A DNA stretch of 64,000 nt, from assembly GCF_030815405.1 (NCBI RefSeq), contig NZ_JAUSWX010000001.1, forward strand, positions 930,001 through 994,000, read 5' to 3'. This stretch comes from Agromyces albus. Lineage in GTDB: Bacteria; Actinomycetota; Actinomycetes; Actinomycetales; Microbacteriaceae. Shown here in pieces: positions 11,773 to 20,866 of this stretch. The notes beneath the pieces were generated by a model. It did not search any database and was not told the DNA's origin. It was given only the letters and a program-made list of their open reading frames with translations. The translations under genes were made by a program, and so were the position numbers. Every line of letters starts with the position of its first letter. Within the stretch, counting starts at the first letter, position 1.

Positions 11773-11788
11773 CTGCTCATATGAGCAG
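11773..11788. promoter_or_regulatory. Perfect 16-bp palindrome CTGCTCATATGAGCAG, probable operator
   Basis: An exact palindrome about 125 bases before the second nucleoside-binding lipoprotein. The shape, TGCTC-ATAT-GAGCA, resembles operators of DeoR/SorC-type sugar or nucleoside regulators. The regulator is not in the window; assignment is inference. Confidence 0.6.
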
Positions 11789-11840
11789 AACATCGCGTCT
11801 TCATAACCATTGGATGTCGTGGTGCCAAACGCCCCCTGAG

Positions 11841-11886
11841 ACCGTTGCAACATTCGGTAACGTGACTGCACGAGCCTCGCAACGGT
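11841..11886. promoter_or_regulatory. 8-bp inverted repeat flanking a -10-like box before BMP copy 2
   Basis: ACCGTTGC (11841-11848) and GCAACGGT (11879-11886) are exact reverse complements 30 bases apart. Between them lies TAACGT (about 11858-11863), a plausible -10 box. The arms could be a split operator or the stem of a leader hairpin ending 16 bases before the ribosome site. Confidence 0.4.
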
Positions 11887-11911
11887 CGGGGCGCAGTCTT
11901 TGGAGGACACA

Positions 11912-13009
11912 GTGAAGGTCACGATCAAGAAGGCCGCACTCGGCGGTCTCGCGATGTTCGGCGCAGCCGTGCTGCTCGCCGGATGCGCAGCCGCTCCTGA
12001 GGAGAATGGCGGCGACGAGGGTGAGGCGCTCGACTTCCTGCCCTGCATGGTCTCCGATGCCGGCGGCTTCGACGACAAGTCCTTCAACCAGCTCGGATTC
12101 GAGGGCGCGACGAGGGCCGCCGACGAACTCGGCGTCGAGCTCACCGAAGTGCAGTCCGAGTCCGAGACCGACTATGCGCCGAACATCACGAGCCTCGTCG
12201 ACCAGGGCTGCAACGTCATCGTCACGGTCGGCTTCGCGCTCTCCGCTGCGACGGTCGAGGCGGCGACGGCCAACCCCGACATCAACTTCGTCATCATCGA
12301 CGACGCCGCCGACAACGACTTCGACGGTGAGATCGACGCCCCGAACATCAAGCCGATCATCTTCGACACCGCCCAGGCGGCATTCCTCGCCGGCTACGCA
12401 GCGGCGGCCTACTCGAAGACCGGCGTCGTCGGCACCTTCGGCGGTATGAACTTCCCGACGGTCTCGATCTTCATGGACGGCTTCGCCCAGGGCGTCGAGT
12501 ACCACAACACCGAGAAGGGCACGGCCGTCAAGGTCCTCGGATGGGACCCGGCTGCGCAGGACGGCGTCTTCACGGGCGGCTTCGAGGCGAACGACACCGC
12601 ACGCAACACGGCGCAGGGCCTCATCGACCAGAACGTCGACGTGTTGCTCCCCGTCGGTGGCCCGATCTACCAATCGGCCGCCGCTGCGATTCGTGAGGCC
12701 GGTCGCGAGATCGCGATGATCGGTGTCGACGCCGACTTCACCGAGACCGATCCCTCGGTCGCCGACCTGATGCTCACGTCGATCCTCAAGGGCATCGACG
12801 TCGGCACCTACGACGCCGTGCTCGCCGCGGGCAACGACGAGTTCGACACGACGCCGTTCGTGGGAACGCTCGAGAACGAGGGCGTCGGCATCGCGCCGTT
12901 CCACGACTTCGAGTCGAAGGTCCCCGCCGAGCTCCAGGGCGAGCTCGACGACCTCAAGGCCGCGATCATCGCGGGCGACATCGAGGTCACGTCCTACCTC
13001 GCCGAGTAA
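11912..13009 (+). CDS. PnrA/BMP-family nucleoside-binding lipoprotein, copy 2
   Basis: 365 residues, with a lipoprotein signal VKVTIKKAALGGLAMFG followed by lipobox LLAGC. Fold motifs include GGFDDKSFNQLGFEGA, VTVGFALSAATVEAA, KPIIFDTAQAAFLAGYAAAAYSK, GGMNFPTVSIFMDGFAQGV and GVDADFTETDPS. It is the probable receptor of the ABC importer encoded next. Start GTG at 11912, 5 bases after GGAGGAC; an in-frame TTG at 11900 would remove the ribosome site. It has its own promoter region with a palindrome, and a hairpin terminator separates it from the ATPase gene. Confidence 0.93.
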   Translation: MKVTIKKAALGGLAMFGAAVLLAGCAAAPEENGGDEGEALDFLPCMVSDAGGFDDKSFNQLGFEGATRAADELGVELTEVQSESETDYAPNITSLVDQGCNVIVTVGFALSAATVEAATANPDINFVIIDDAADNDFDGEIDAPNIKPIIFDTAQAAFLAGYAAAAYSKTGVVGTFGGMNFPTVSIFMDGFAQGVEYHNTEKGTAVKVLGWDPAAQDGVFTGGFEANDTARNTAQGLIDQNVDVLLPVGGPIYQSAAAAIREAGREIAMIGVDADFTETDPSVADLMLTSILKGIDVGTYDAVLAAGNDEFDTTPFVGTLENEGVGIAPFHDFESKVPAELQGELDDLKAAIIAGDIEVTSYLAE

Positions 13010-13024
13010 CGGCCAGGCGCACTG

Positions 13025-13060
13025 AGTCGGGGAGGTCGGCGCACGCCGGCCTCCCCGACT
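13025..13060 (+). terminator. Hairpin terminator after BMP copy 2
   Basis: Arms AGTCGGGGAGGTCGGCG (13025-13041) and 13044-13060 pair over 17 positions with one mismatch, 16 bases after the stop codon. No T-tract. It would partly or fully separate the binding-protein gene from the transporter genes. Confidence 0.75.
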
Positions 13061-13168
13061 GCATCTCCCGCGGGTGCGCATCCCTGCAGGCTCGACAACA
13101 TCTGAGCATGCGGCAGCCGTGGCCCACCAACATTCGCGCAGCATCTCCAGCGGATGCAGCCACCTCAG

Positions 13169-13174
13169 TAGGAT
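13169..13174 (+). promoter_or_regulatory. -10 box TAGGAT of the nucleoside ABC operon (leaderless)
   Basis: TAGGAT ends 7 bases before the ATG at 13182, with no ribosome site between. It lies downstream of the 13025-13060 terminator, giving the ATPase-permease-cdd-deoA genes their own promoter. Confidence 0.6.
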
Positions 13175-13181
13175 CGGTGAC

Positions 13182-14699
13182 ATGAAGCTCGAACTTCGCG
13201 GCATCACGAAGCGATTCGGCAGCTTGGTCGCCAACGACCACATCGATCTCACCGTCGAGGCCGGAGAGATCCACGCCCTCCTCGGTGAGAACGGCGCAGG
13301 CAAGTCGACGCTCATGAACGTGCTCTACGGCCTCTACCAGGCCGACTCCGGCGAGGTGCTCCTCGATGGCGAGGTGCAGCACTTCGCCGGTCCCGGCGAT
13401 GCCATGGCCGCCGGCATCGGCATGGTGCACCAGCACTTCATGCTCATCCCGGTCTTCACCGTCGCCGAGAACGTCATGCTCGGCAACGAGTCGACCAAGG
13501 CCGGGGGCGTGCTCGACCTCCCCACTGCACGCGCCAAGGTGCGCGAGATCTCCGAGCGCTTCGGCTTCCACGTCGACCCCGACGCGCTCGTCGACAACCT
13601 GCCGGTCGGCGTGCAGCAGCGGGTCGAGATCATCAAGGCGCTGTCTCGAGACGCGCGCGTGCTCGTCTTCGACGAGCCGACCGCGGTGCTCACACCGCAG
13701 GAGACCGACGAGCTCATGGGCATCATGCGCCAGCTCAAGCAGTCGGGCACGTCGATCGTCTTCATCACCCACAAGCTCCGCGAGGTGCGAGAGGTCGCCG
13801 ATCGCATCACCGTGATCCGGCTCGGCAAGGTCGTCGGCGAAGCCGCGCCCACCGCGACGAACGCCGAGCTCGCCTCACTCATGGTCGGCCGCGCGGTCGA
13901 GCTCACGGTGCACAAAGAGGAGCCGAAGCTCGGCGATCCGGCGCTCGTGGTGGAAGGCCTCACGGTCATCGACCCCGTCGGGCACCTCGTCGTGAACGAC
14001 GTGAGCTTCACCGTGCGCCGTGGCGAGATCCTCGCCGTCGCCGGCGTGCAGGGCAACGGCCAGACCGAGCTCACCGAGGCGCTCGTCGGCCTCCAGCCGC
14101 GGGTCCGCGGCTCGATCAACCTCGACGGCATCGAGCTCAGCAGCGCGAGCGTCCGCAAGATCCTCGATGCGGGTGTCGGGTTCGTTCCCGAAGACCGCAC
14201 CGAAGACGGCCTCATCGGCGAGTTCACGATCGCCGAGAACCTCATGCTCGATCGCAGCGAGGGTGCACCGTTCATCAGGGCCGGCAGCATCCAGCGCGGC
14301 GTGCTCGACGACTTCGCTCGCGAGAAGGTCGCGGAGTTCGACGTGCGCACGCAGGGCATCGACGAGAAGGTGCGCCAGCTCTCCGGCGGCAACCAGCAGA
14401 AGGTGGTGCTCGCGCGTGAGCTCAGCCGTGAGCTCCGCCTGCTCGTCGCCGCCCAGCCGACTCGCGGCGTCGACGTCGGCTCCATCGAGTTCATCCACAA
14501 GCGCATCGTCGAGGCGCGCGACTCCGGGGTGCCGGTGGTCGTCGTCTCCACAGAGCTCGATGAGGTCACCGCGCTCGCCGACCGGATCATGGTCATGTAT
14601 CGCGGCAGCATCGTCGGCATCGTCCCGGGCAACACTCCCCGCGATGTGCTCGGCCTCATGATGGCGGGGGAAGTCCCCGCAGAAGGAGCCGCCGCATGA
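13182..14699 (+). CDS. Nucleoside ABC importer, double ATPase subunit
   Basis: 505 residues with two fused ABC ATPase domains, the RbsA/NupA arrangement. Domain 1 has Walker A GENGAGKST near residue 36, a degenerate signature (NLPVGVQQRVEI) and Walker B VLVFDEPTAVL. Domain 2 has a loosened Walker A (AGVQGNGQTEL), signature LSGGNQQKVVLAREL and Walker B region LLVAAQPTRGVD. As in this family, only domain 1 keeps a full Walker A. It powers uptake of nucleosides delivered by the BMP lipoproteins. The chosen ATG begins MKLELRGITKRFG, the usual N-terminus. It overlaps the next gene by ATGA. Confidence 0.94.
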   Translation: MKLELRGITKRFGSLVANDHIDLTVEAGEIHALLGENGAGKSTLMNVLYGLYQADSGEVLLDGEVQHFAGPGDAMAAGIGMVHQHFMLIPVFTVAENVMLGNESTKAGGVLDLPTARAKVREISERFGFHVDPDALVDNLPVGVQQRVEIIKALSRDARVLVFDEPTAVLTPQETDELMGIMRQLKQSGTSIVFITHKLREVREVADRITVIRLGKVVGEAAPTATNAELASLMVGRAVELTVHKEEPKLGDPALVVEGLTVIDPVGHLVVNDVSFTVRRGEILAVAGVQGNGQTELTEALVGLQPRVRGSINLDGIELSSASVRKILDAGVGFVPEDRTEDGLIGEFTIAENLMLDRSEGAPFIRAGSIQRGVLDDFAREKVAEFDVRTQGIDEKVRQLSGGNQQKVVLARELSRELRLLVAAQPTRGVDVGSIEFIHKRIVEARDSGVPVVVVSTELDEVTALADRIMVMYRGSIVGIVPGNTPRDVLGLMMAGEVPAEGAAA

Positions 14700-16087
14700 G
14701 CGACCCCCAGGAGCCCCGCGGCGATGCGACCGGCGCTCACGACACCGACGCCGATGTCGCGATCGAAGAGCCGGCTGCGTCGTCGCCCACGGCGGGAACC
14801 GCGCGCGAGAGCGCACGCGCCGCCGCGATGGGACCGGGCGGCACAGCCCCTCCGGCCGCCGGCCCGACCGACGTCGAGCCGCCGTCGCGCTGGCACACGA
14901 CGTTCCAGCAGATCGTCACGGGCAACGCGATCATCTCGGTGCTCGCCGTCGTGCTGGCCCTCATCGTCGGCGCGATCATGATCGCCTTCACCGACGAGCG
15001 GGTGCAGGAGGCGAGTGCGTACTTCTTCTCGCGTCCGTCCGACATGCTGCTCGCGATCTGGGACTCAGTGTCAGGAGCGTACGCGGCGCTCTTCCAGGGC
15101 TCGATCTACAACTTCCGCCGCGATGACTTCATCGCGGGCATTCGTCCGCTCACCGAGACCCTCACCTTCGCGACGCCGCTCATCGCCGGTGGTCTCGGCG
15201 TGGGGCTCGCGTTCCGCGTGGGCATGTTCAACATCGGCGGGCGCGGCCAGATGCTCATCGCGGCATCCGTGGCCGGCTGGATCGGCTTCGGCTTCGATCT
15301 GCCGTGGGGCCTGCACATGATCGTCGCCCTCATCGGCGGCCTCGTGGGGGGCGCGCTCTGGGCGGGCGTCGCCGGGCTTCTGAAGGCGCGAACCGGCGCA
15401 CACGAGGTGATCGTCACGATCATGCTCAACTACGTCGCCTTCTACCTCGTCTCGTGGATGCTGCGTACCCCCGGCCTGCTCCAGGCTCCGGGGTCGAGCA
15501 ATCCGAAGACGCCGGCCATGAAGGAGACGGCGATCTTCCCCGAGCTGCTGGGGCCGCAGTACAACCTGCACTTCGGCTTCATCCTCGTCATCATCGCCAC
15601 GGTCGTCGTCTGGTGGATCCTCACGCGCTCGAGCCTCGGCTTCCGGTTCCGCGCCGTCGGCGAGAACCCGAATGCAGCGCGAGCCGCCGGCATCAACGTG
15701 AAGGCGATGTACGTCTATGCGATGCTCATCGCCGGCGCGCTCCTCGGCCTCGCGGGCGTGAGCCAGGTGCTCGGCACCGTCACCACCGGATTCACGGCGG
15801 GCATTGACGCCGGAATCGGCTTCGATGCCATCACCGTGGCGCTGCTCGGCCGTTCGCGGCCATGGGGCATCTTCATCGCCGGCATCCTGTTCGGAGCGTT
15901 CAAGGCCGGCGGGTTCTCGATGCAGGCCGCCGAGGGCGTGCCGATCGAGATCGTGCTCGTCGTGCAGTCGCTCATCGTGCTCTTCATCGCGGCGCCGCCG
16001 CTCGTGCGAACGATCTTCCGCCTCCCGGCTCCGGGTGGTCCGCGCAGACCGCGACCGCTCGTCTCGAAGGAGGTGGAGGCGAAATGA
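14696..16087 (+). CDS. Nucleoside ABC importer permease 1
   Basis: 463 residues, BPD_transp_2 family (NupB/RbsC-like). An 80-residue hydrophilic Ala/Pro/Glu-rich N-terminal extension precedes about eight to ten membrane helices, starting at about residue 80 (ISVLAVVLALIVGAIMIAF). The family motif GLGVGLAFRVGMFNIGGRGQ and the EAA-like region RAVGENPNAARAAGINV, which contacts the ATPase, are present. It overlaps the ATPase gene and permease 2 by 4 bp each, so all three are coupled. The long cytosolic N-terminus is unusual compared with E. coli relatives but common in actinobacteria. Confidence 0.93.
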   Translation: MSDPQEPRGDATGAHDTDADVAIEEPAASSPTAGTARESARAAAMGPGGTAPPAAGPTDVEPPSRWHTTFQQIVTGNAIISVLAVVLALIVGAIMIAFTDERVQEASAYFFSRPSDMLLAIWDSVSGAYAALFQGSIYNFRRDDFIAGIRPLTETLTFATPLIAGGLGVGLAFRVGMFNIGGRGQMLIAASVAGWIGFGFDLPWGLHMIVALIGGLVGGALWAGVAGLLKARTGAHEVIVTIMLNYVAFYLVSWMLRTPGLLQAPGSSNPKTPAMKETAIFPELLGPQYNLHFGFILVIIATVVVWWILTRSSLGFRFRAVGENPNAARAAGINVKAMYVYAMLIAGALLGLAGVSQVLGTVTTGFTAGIDAGIGFDAITVALLGRSRPWGIFIAGILFGAFKAGGFSMQAAEGVPIEIVLVVQSLIVLFIAAPPLVRTIFRLPAPGGPRRPRPLVSKEVEAK

Positions 16088-17376
16088 GCCAGACCGTGCA
16101 GCAGCCCGCCCCGGCGTCAGAGGTCGTCATCCTGCCGACCACGGTCGTCACCAGCTGGAAGGCGCCGATCGCCTTCGCCGCCTTCACCCTCGGCGCCCTC
16201 GCCCTCGCCGTCTTCGCGCCTCGCGAGGGAGTGACGACATTCCGGCTCTCGACCCCGTCCGACGTCATCCAACTGCCCGAGCTCTCCGCGCCCTCGCTCG
16301 CGACCCTGTGGGTCATCGTCGCGTTGCTCGTGCTCGCGACCGCCTACTCGATCAGCCTCGTGGCGACGAAGCGCCGGGTGCCGCTCTGGCTCATCGTGGT
16401 GTTCGCCATCCTGTTCATGGTCGGGTTCCTGACCTGGGCGGCGGCCGGGTCGACCATCCCCGTCATCGGTCTCCTCTTCGGCACCCTCAGCCTCGCGGTT
16501 CCGCTCATCTTCGGCTCGCTCTCGGGCGTGATCGGAGAACGAGTCGGCGTCATCAACATCGCGATCGAGGGTCAGTTGCTCGCCGGCGCCTTCACCGCAG
16601 CGGTCGTCGCGTCGCTGACCGGCCAGGTGCTGCTGGGGCTCGTCGCCGCGATGATCGCCGGAATGCTCGTCGGAATGGTGCTCGCGGTATTCGCGATCAA
16701 GTACTTCGTCGACCAGGTCATCGTCGGTGTCGTGCTCAACGTGCTCATCATCGGTCTCACGAGCTTCTTCTATTCGCAAGTGCTCACGCCGAACGCTGCC
16801 GTGCTCAACAGCACCGCCCAGCGCTTCGATCGGCTCCCGATCCCGGTGCTCAGTGAGATCCCGATCATCGGGCCGGTGCTCTTCCGCCAGACGCTCGTCG
16901 TGTACCTCATGTACATCGCCGTCGCCCTGGTCTTCTTCGGGCTCTTCTACACGAGATGGGGCCTCCGGCTTCGCGCGGTGGGCGAGCACCCGCAGGCGGC
17001 CGACACCGTCGGGATCAAGGTCAACCGCACGCGCTTCTGGAACGTCGCCCTCGCCGGTTCGATCGCCGGCCTCGGCGGCACCTTCTTCACGATCGGGTCG
17101 GGCATCGCCTTCAACAAGGAGATGACCGCCGGCGCCGGCTTCATCGCGCTCGCGGCCGTGATCTTCGGGCAATGGGACCCGATCAAGGCCACCCTCGCCG
17201 CGTTGCTGTTCGGGTTCGCCTCCAACCTGCAGAACACGCTCTCGGTCATCGGCTCACCGGTGCCGAGCGAGTTCATGCTCATGCTGCCGTACGTCGTCAC
17301 GATCTTCGCGGTCGCCGGACTCGTCGGCAAGGTGCGCGGCCCCGCTGCGGCCGGCAAACCGTATATCAAGTCCTGA
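16084..17376 (+). CDS. Nucleoside ABC importer permease 2
   Basis: 430 residues, BPD_transp_2 family (NupC-like). About ten membrane helices; motifs SGVIGERVGVINIAIEGQLLAGAF and RAVGEHPQAADTVGIKV (ATPase-facing loop) are typical. It pairs with permease 1. Start ATG at 16084 overlaps the upstream stop (ATGA) with GGAGGTGGAGG just upstream. Cytidine deaminase follows after 13 bp, so transport and salvage genes are one operon. Confidence 0.94.
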   Translation: MSQTVQQPAPASEVVILPTTVVTSWKAPIAFAAFTLGALALAVFAPREGVTTFRLSTPSDVIQLPELSAPSLATLWVIVALLVLATAYSISLVATKRRVPLWLIVVFAILFMVGFLTWAAAGSTIPVIGLLFGTLSLAVPLIFGSLSGVIGERVGVINIAIEGQLLAGAFTAAVVASLTGQVLLGLVAAMIAGMLVGMVLAVFAIKYFVDQVIVGVVLNVLIIGLTSFFYSQVLTPNAAVLNSTAQRFDRLPIPVLSEIPIIGPVLFRQTLVVYLMYIAVALVFFGLFYTRWGLRLRAVGEHPQAADTVGIKVNRTRFWNVALAGSIAGLGGTFFTIGSGIAFNKEMTAGAGFIALAAVIFGQWDPIKATLAALLFGFASNLQNTLSVIGSPVPSEFMLMLPYVVTIFAVAGLVGKVRGPAAAGKPYIKS

Positions 17377-17389
17377 ACGGGGGAGCACC

Positions 17390-17809
17390 ATGACCGCTAC
17401 GGATTCGATCGATTGGCAGGCGCTGCGCGCGCGTGCCCGAGAAGCGATGGCGAAGGCCTACGTGCCCTACTCGGAGTTCCCCGTCGGTGCGGCGGCGATC
17501 GCCGACGACGGCCGGGTCGTGAGCGGATGCAATGTCGAGAACGCCTCCTACGGCGTGACCCTGTGCGCCGAGTGCTCGCTCGTCTCCGCGCTCGTCATGT
17601 CGGGCGGCGGCAAGCTCGTGGCGTTCACCTGCGTCGACGGCCACGGCTCGGTGCTCATGCCGTGCGGCCGCTGCCGCCAGCTGCTCTACGAGCACTCGGC
17701 CGAGGGGATGCTCCTCGAGACCGTCTCCGGCATCAAGACGATCGACGAGGTGCTGCCCGACGCCTTCGGGCCGCGCCAGCTCGCCGAGTTCCGCGGAGCG
17801 GGCGCGTGA
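17390..17809 (+). CDS. cdd: Cytidine deaminase
   Basis: 139 residues, the homotetrameric CDA type. It converts cytidine and deoxycytidine to uridine and deoxyuridine. The zinc site is Cys59 with catalytic Glu61 in TLCAECS, and Cys92/Cys95 in PCGRCRQ. Start ATG with GGGGGAGCACC upstream. It overlaps deoA by GTGA. Placement after a nucleoside importer fits pyrimidine nucleoside catabolism. Confidence 0.96.
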   Translation: MTATDSIDWQALRARAREAMAKAYVPYSEFPVGAAAIADDGRVVSGCNVENASYGVTLCAECSLVSALVMSGGGKLVAFTCVDGHGSVLMPCGRCRQLLYEHSAEGMLLETVSGIKTIDEVLPDAFGPRQLAEFRGAGA

Positions 17810-19107
17810 GCGCGATCGAGGCGTTCGACGCCGTCGACCTCATTCGGGCGAAGCGCGACGGTCGTGAGCTCGACACCGTCGAGATCGACTGGCTGATCGA
17901 CGCGTACACCCGCGGCTACGTCGCCGACGAGCAGATGTCGGCGATGACCATGGCGATCTTCCTGAACGGCATGTCCCGACGCGAGATCAAGGACATGACC
18001 ATGGCGATGATCGCCTCGGGCGAGCGCATGGACTTCTCCGGCCTCGGCAAGCCGACGAGCGACAAGCACTCCACGGGCGGGGTCGGCGACAAGATCACGC
18101 TGCCGCTCATGCCCCTCGTGGCATCGTTCGGCGTCGCCGTGCCGCAGCTGTCCGGGCGAGGGCTCGGGCACACGGGCGGCACACTCGACAAGCTCGAGTC
18201 GATCCCCGGCTGGCGCGCCGACCTCACGAACGACGAGATGTTCGCGCAGCTGCGCGACGTGGGCGGCGTCATCTGCGCCGCGGGCCCCGGGCTCGCGCCC
18301 GCCGACAAGAAGCTCTACGCACTGCGCGACATCACGGGCACCGTCGAGGCCATCCCGCTCATCGCGTCGTCGATCATGTCGAAGAAGATCGCCGAGGGCA
18401 CGGGCGCGCTCGTGCTCGACGTCAAGTTCGGCTCGGGTGCCTTCCTGCAAGACATCGAGCGTTCGCGCGAACTGGCGCGCACGATGGTCGAGCTCGGCGA
18501 AGACGCCGGCGTCGCGACCTCCGCGCTCATCACGAACATGAACGTGCCGCTCGGGCTCACGATCGGCAACGCCAACGAGGTGCGCGAATCGGTCGAGGTG
18601 CTCGCCGGCGGCGGACCGTCGGATGTCCGCGAGCTCACGGTCGCGCTCGCGCGCGAGATGCTCGCGCTCGCCGGCCAGCCCGACGCCGACGTCGAAGCAG
18701 CGCTCGACGACGGCCGGGCGATGGACACGTGGCGCCGGGCGATCGAGGCGCAGGGCGGCGATCCCGGCGCAACGCTTCCCGTCGCTCGGGAACAGCACGT
18801 CGTGACGGCCGACCGCGACGGCGTGCTCGTCGCCCAGGTGGCCCTGCCGTTCGGCATCGCCGCATGGCGCCTCGGCGCGGGCCGCGCCCGCAAGGAAGAT
18901 CCGGTGCATCACGCCGCCGGCATCGACCTGCACGCCAAACCCGGCGACGAGGTGCGTGCCGGCGCGCCGCTGTTCACGCTGTACGCCGACGAGCCCGCTC
19001 GGTTTGCACGGGCGCTCGAAGCGGTCGAGGGCGCGTGGCGGATCGGCGATGCCGGCGACCCGATCGACGATGGCGGACCCCTCATCGCCGACCGCATCGG
19101 CCGATGA
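17806..19107 (+). CDS. deoA: Thymidine phosphorylase
   Basis: 433 residues. It splits thymidine and deoxyuridine with phosphate, giving the base and deoxyribose-1-phosphate. The N-terminal helical domain has SAMTMAIFLNGMSRREI; the phosphate site is KHSTGGVGDK near residue 85; LSGRGLGHTGGTLDKLESIPG is the family signature. The C-terminal alpha/beta domain (GAGRARKEDPVHHAAGI) is complete. Start GTG overlaps the cdd stop. Likely last gene of the importer-cdd-deoA operon. Confidence 0.96.
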   Translation: MSAIEAFDAVDLIRAKRDGRELDTVEIDWLIDAYTRGYVADEQMSAMTMAIFLNGMSRREIKDMTMAMIASGERMDFSGLGKPTSDKHSTGGVGDKITLPLMPLVASFGVAVPQLSGRGLGHTGGTLDKLESIPGWRADLTNDEMFAQLRDVGGVICAAGPGLAPADKKLYALRDITGTVEAIPLIASSIMSKKIAEGTGALVLDVKFGSGAFLQDIERSRELARTMVELGEDAGVATSALITNMNVPLGLTIGNANEVRESVEVLAGGGPSDVRELTVALAREMLALAGQPDADVEAALDDGRAMDTWRRAIEAQGGDPGATLPVAREQHVVTADRDGVLVAQVALPFGIAAWRLGAGRARKEDPVHHAAGIDLHAKPGDEVRAGAPLFTLYADEPARFARALEAVEGAWRIGDAGDPIDDGGPLIADRIGR

Positions 19108-19216
19108 GCATGGTCGCCGTGCGGCCCCGATCGTATAGTCGAAACCGCGCCGGAATGTGCGCCGATCGGGGCCGACGAGCTTCGAGATTGCCGAGACTTC
19201 GCGGCGAGCGCGCCGC

Positions 19217-19222
19217 TATCGT
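19217..19222 (+). promoter_or_regulatory. -10 box TATCGT of add (leaderless)
   Basis: Ends 6 bases before the GTG start at 19229; no ribosome site is present. Confidence 0.45.
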
Positions 19223-19228
19223 TGACTC

Positions 19229-20350
19229 GTGAACACGATTCCGACCGAGTACCGCCTCGAAGGCGATGGCACGAGCATCCAGGCACTGCCGAAGATCTCG
19301 CTGCACGACCACCTCGATGGCGGACTGCGTCCGCAGACCCTCCTCGAGCTCGCCGACGAGCTCGGCCTCGAGGTGCCGGCCACCGACGCCGAGTCGCTCG
19401 GAGCGTGGTTCGCCGAACAGTCGAACTCCGGCTCGCTCGTCGAGTACCTGAAGACCTTCGACCTCACGACCGCCGTGATGCAGACGCGCGCCGGTCTCAG
19501 TCGCGTGGCGCGCGAGTTCGTGCAAGACCTTGCCGCCGACGGCGTGATCTACGGCGAGATCCGCTGGGCGCCCGAGCAGCACCTCACGCGCGGCCTGAGC
19601 CTCGACGAGGTCGTCGAGGCGGTGCAGGCGGGCATCGAGCAGGGCATCGACGACGCGCTGCACCAGGGCCACGTCATCCGGGCCGGCCAGCTCGTCACCG
19701 CCATGCGGCATGCCGACCGCAGCCTCGAGATCGCCGAGCTCGCGGTGCGCCACCGCGAGCGTGGCGTGGTCGGGTTCGACATCGCGGGCGCCGAAGCGGG
19801 CTTCCTGCCGAGCCGGCACCGCACTGCCTTCGACTACCTCGCGACGCAGTTCTTCCCGGTCACCGTGCATGCAGGCGAGGCAGACGGCCTCGAGTCGATC
19901 CGCAGCGCGCTCTTCGACGGTCGAGCGCTCCGCCTCGGTCACGGCGTTCGCATCGCCGAAGACCTCACGATCGAGCGGCAAGACGACGACAACACCTACG
20001 TCTCGCTCGGCGCGACCGCGCGATGGGTGCGTGATCGCGAGATCGCGCTCGAGACGAGCCCGTCCTCGAACCTGCAGACCGGCGCGATCGCCGCGTGGGG
20101 CGACGAACTCGTCGACCACCCGTTCGACCTGCTCTACCAGCTCGGGTTCCGCGTCACGGTCAACACCGACAACCGGCTGCAGAGCGGCACCTCGCTCAGC
20201 CGCGAGCTCGCGCTCCTCAGCGACGCGTTCGGGTACGACCTCGACGACCTCGAGACGTTCCAGCTGAATGCCGCGGCATCCGCGTTCCTGCCGCTCGACG
20301 ACCGCGAAGAGCTCGTCGAGCTCATCGAAGACGGGTTCGACGAAGCCTGA
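19229..20350 (+). CDS. add: Adenosine deaminase
   Basis: 373 residues, a TIM-barrel zinc enzyme that turns (deoxy)adenosine into (deoxy)inosine. Zinc ligands are in SLHDHLDGGLRP (the HxH motif), the His of HAGEADG and the Asp of NTDNR; catalytic Glu is in HAGE. Full length. Start GTG at 19229 follows a -10 box directly. Its product is a substrate for the purine nucleoside phosphorylase gene at 22.9 kb. The PTS IIA gene follows after 51 bp and may be in the same transcript. Confidence 0.95.
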   Translation: MNTIPTEYRLEGDGTSIQALPKISLHDHLDGGLRPQTLLELADELGLEVPATDAESLGAWFAEQSNSGSLVEYLKTFDLTTAVMQTRAGLSRVAREFVQDLAADGVIYGEIRWAPEQHLTRGLSLDEVVEAVQAGIEQGIDDALHQGHVIRAGQLVTAMRHADRSLEIAELAVRHRERGVVGFDIAGAEAGFLPSRHRTAFDYLATQFFPVTVHAGEADGLESIRSALFDGRALRLGHGVRIAEDLTIERQDDDNTYVSLGATARWVRDREIALETSPSSNLQTGAIAAWGDELVDHPFDLLYQLGFRVTVNTDNRLQSGTSLSRELALLSDAFGYDLDDLETFQLNAAASAFLPLDDREELVELIEDGFDEA

Positions 20351-20401
20351 CCCGCCGAGGCACGGCACGTGCCTCCTCCTCCGCCTCCGAACGGATCCAC
20401 C

Positions 20402-20866
20402 ATGACCATCCCGTCGCTTCCCGACACGGCCGTCGTGCTCGGCGCGCGTGTCGACGATTGGCGCGCGGCCGTCCGCGAGGCGGGCCGAGCCCTCACCCGC
20501 TCGGGTGCCACGCGGGAGGAGTACGCCGACCGCATGATCGCGGTCATCGAGGAGTTCGGCGCCTACGTCGTGATCGCGCCAGGGCTCGCCCTCGCGCACG
20601 CACGTCCCGGCCCCGACGTGCGCCGGGAAGGACTCGCCATCGTGACGCTCGCCGAGGCGGTGCCGTTCGGGCATCCGCACAACGACCCCGTCGCGGTCGT
20701 CGTGGGTCTTGCGGTGTCGAACGCCGACGAGCACGTGGCATCCGTCGCCAAGCTCGCGAACGCTTTCAACGACAGCGGAATCGTCGCCCGCGTGGCAGCG
20801 GCGTCGTCCGCGGCCGAGGTGCGCTCGATCCTCGGCATCGACGACGAGGCAGGAGCCGGCTCGTGA
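20402..20866 (+). CDS. PTS IIA component, mannitol/ascorbate-type fold
   Basis: 154 residues. EIIA proteins take a phosphoryl group from HPr and hand it to EIIB. The active-site His is His66 in IAPGLALAHARPG, equal to the PHxR motif of the EIIA-2 family (fructose/mannitol/ascorbate). Start ATG at 20402; an in-frame GTG at 20369 would add a run of prolines and is unlikely. It overlaps the IIB gene by GTGA. No IIC permease is adjacent, so the sugar is unknown. Confidence 0.88.
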   Translation: MTIPSLPDTAVVLGARVDDWRAAVREAGRALTRSGATREEYADRMIAVIEEFGAYVVIAPGLALAHARPGPDVRREGLAIVTLAEAVPFGHPHNDPVAVVVGLAVSNADEHVASVAKLANAFNDSGIVARVAAASSAAEVRSILGIDDEAGAGS

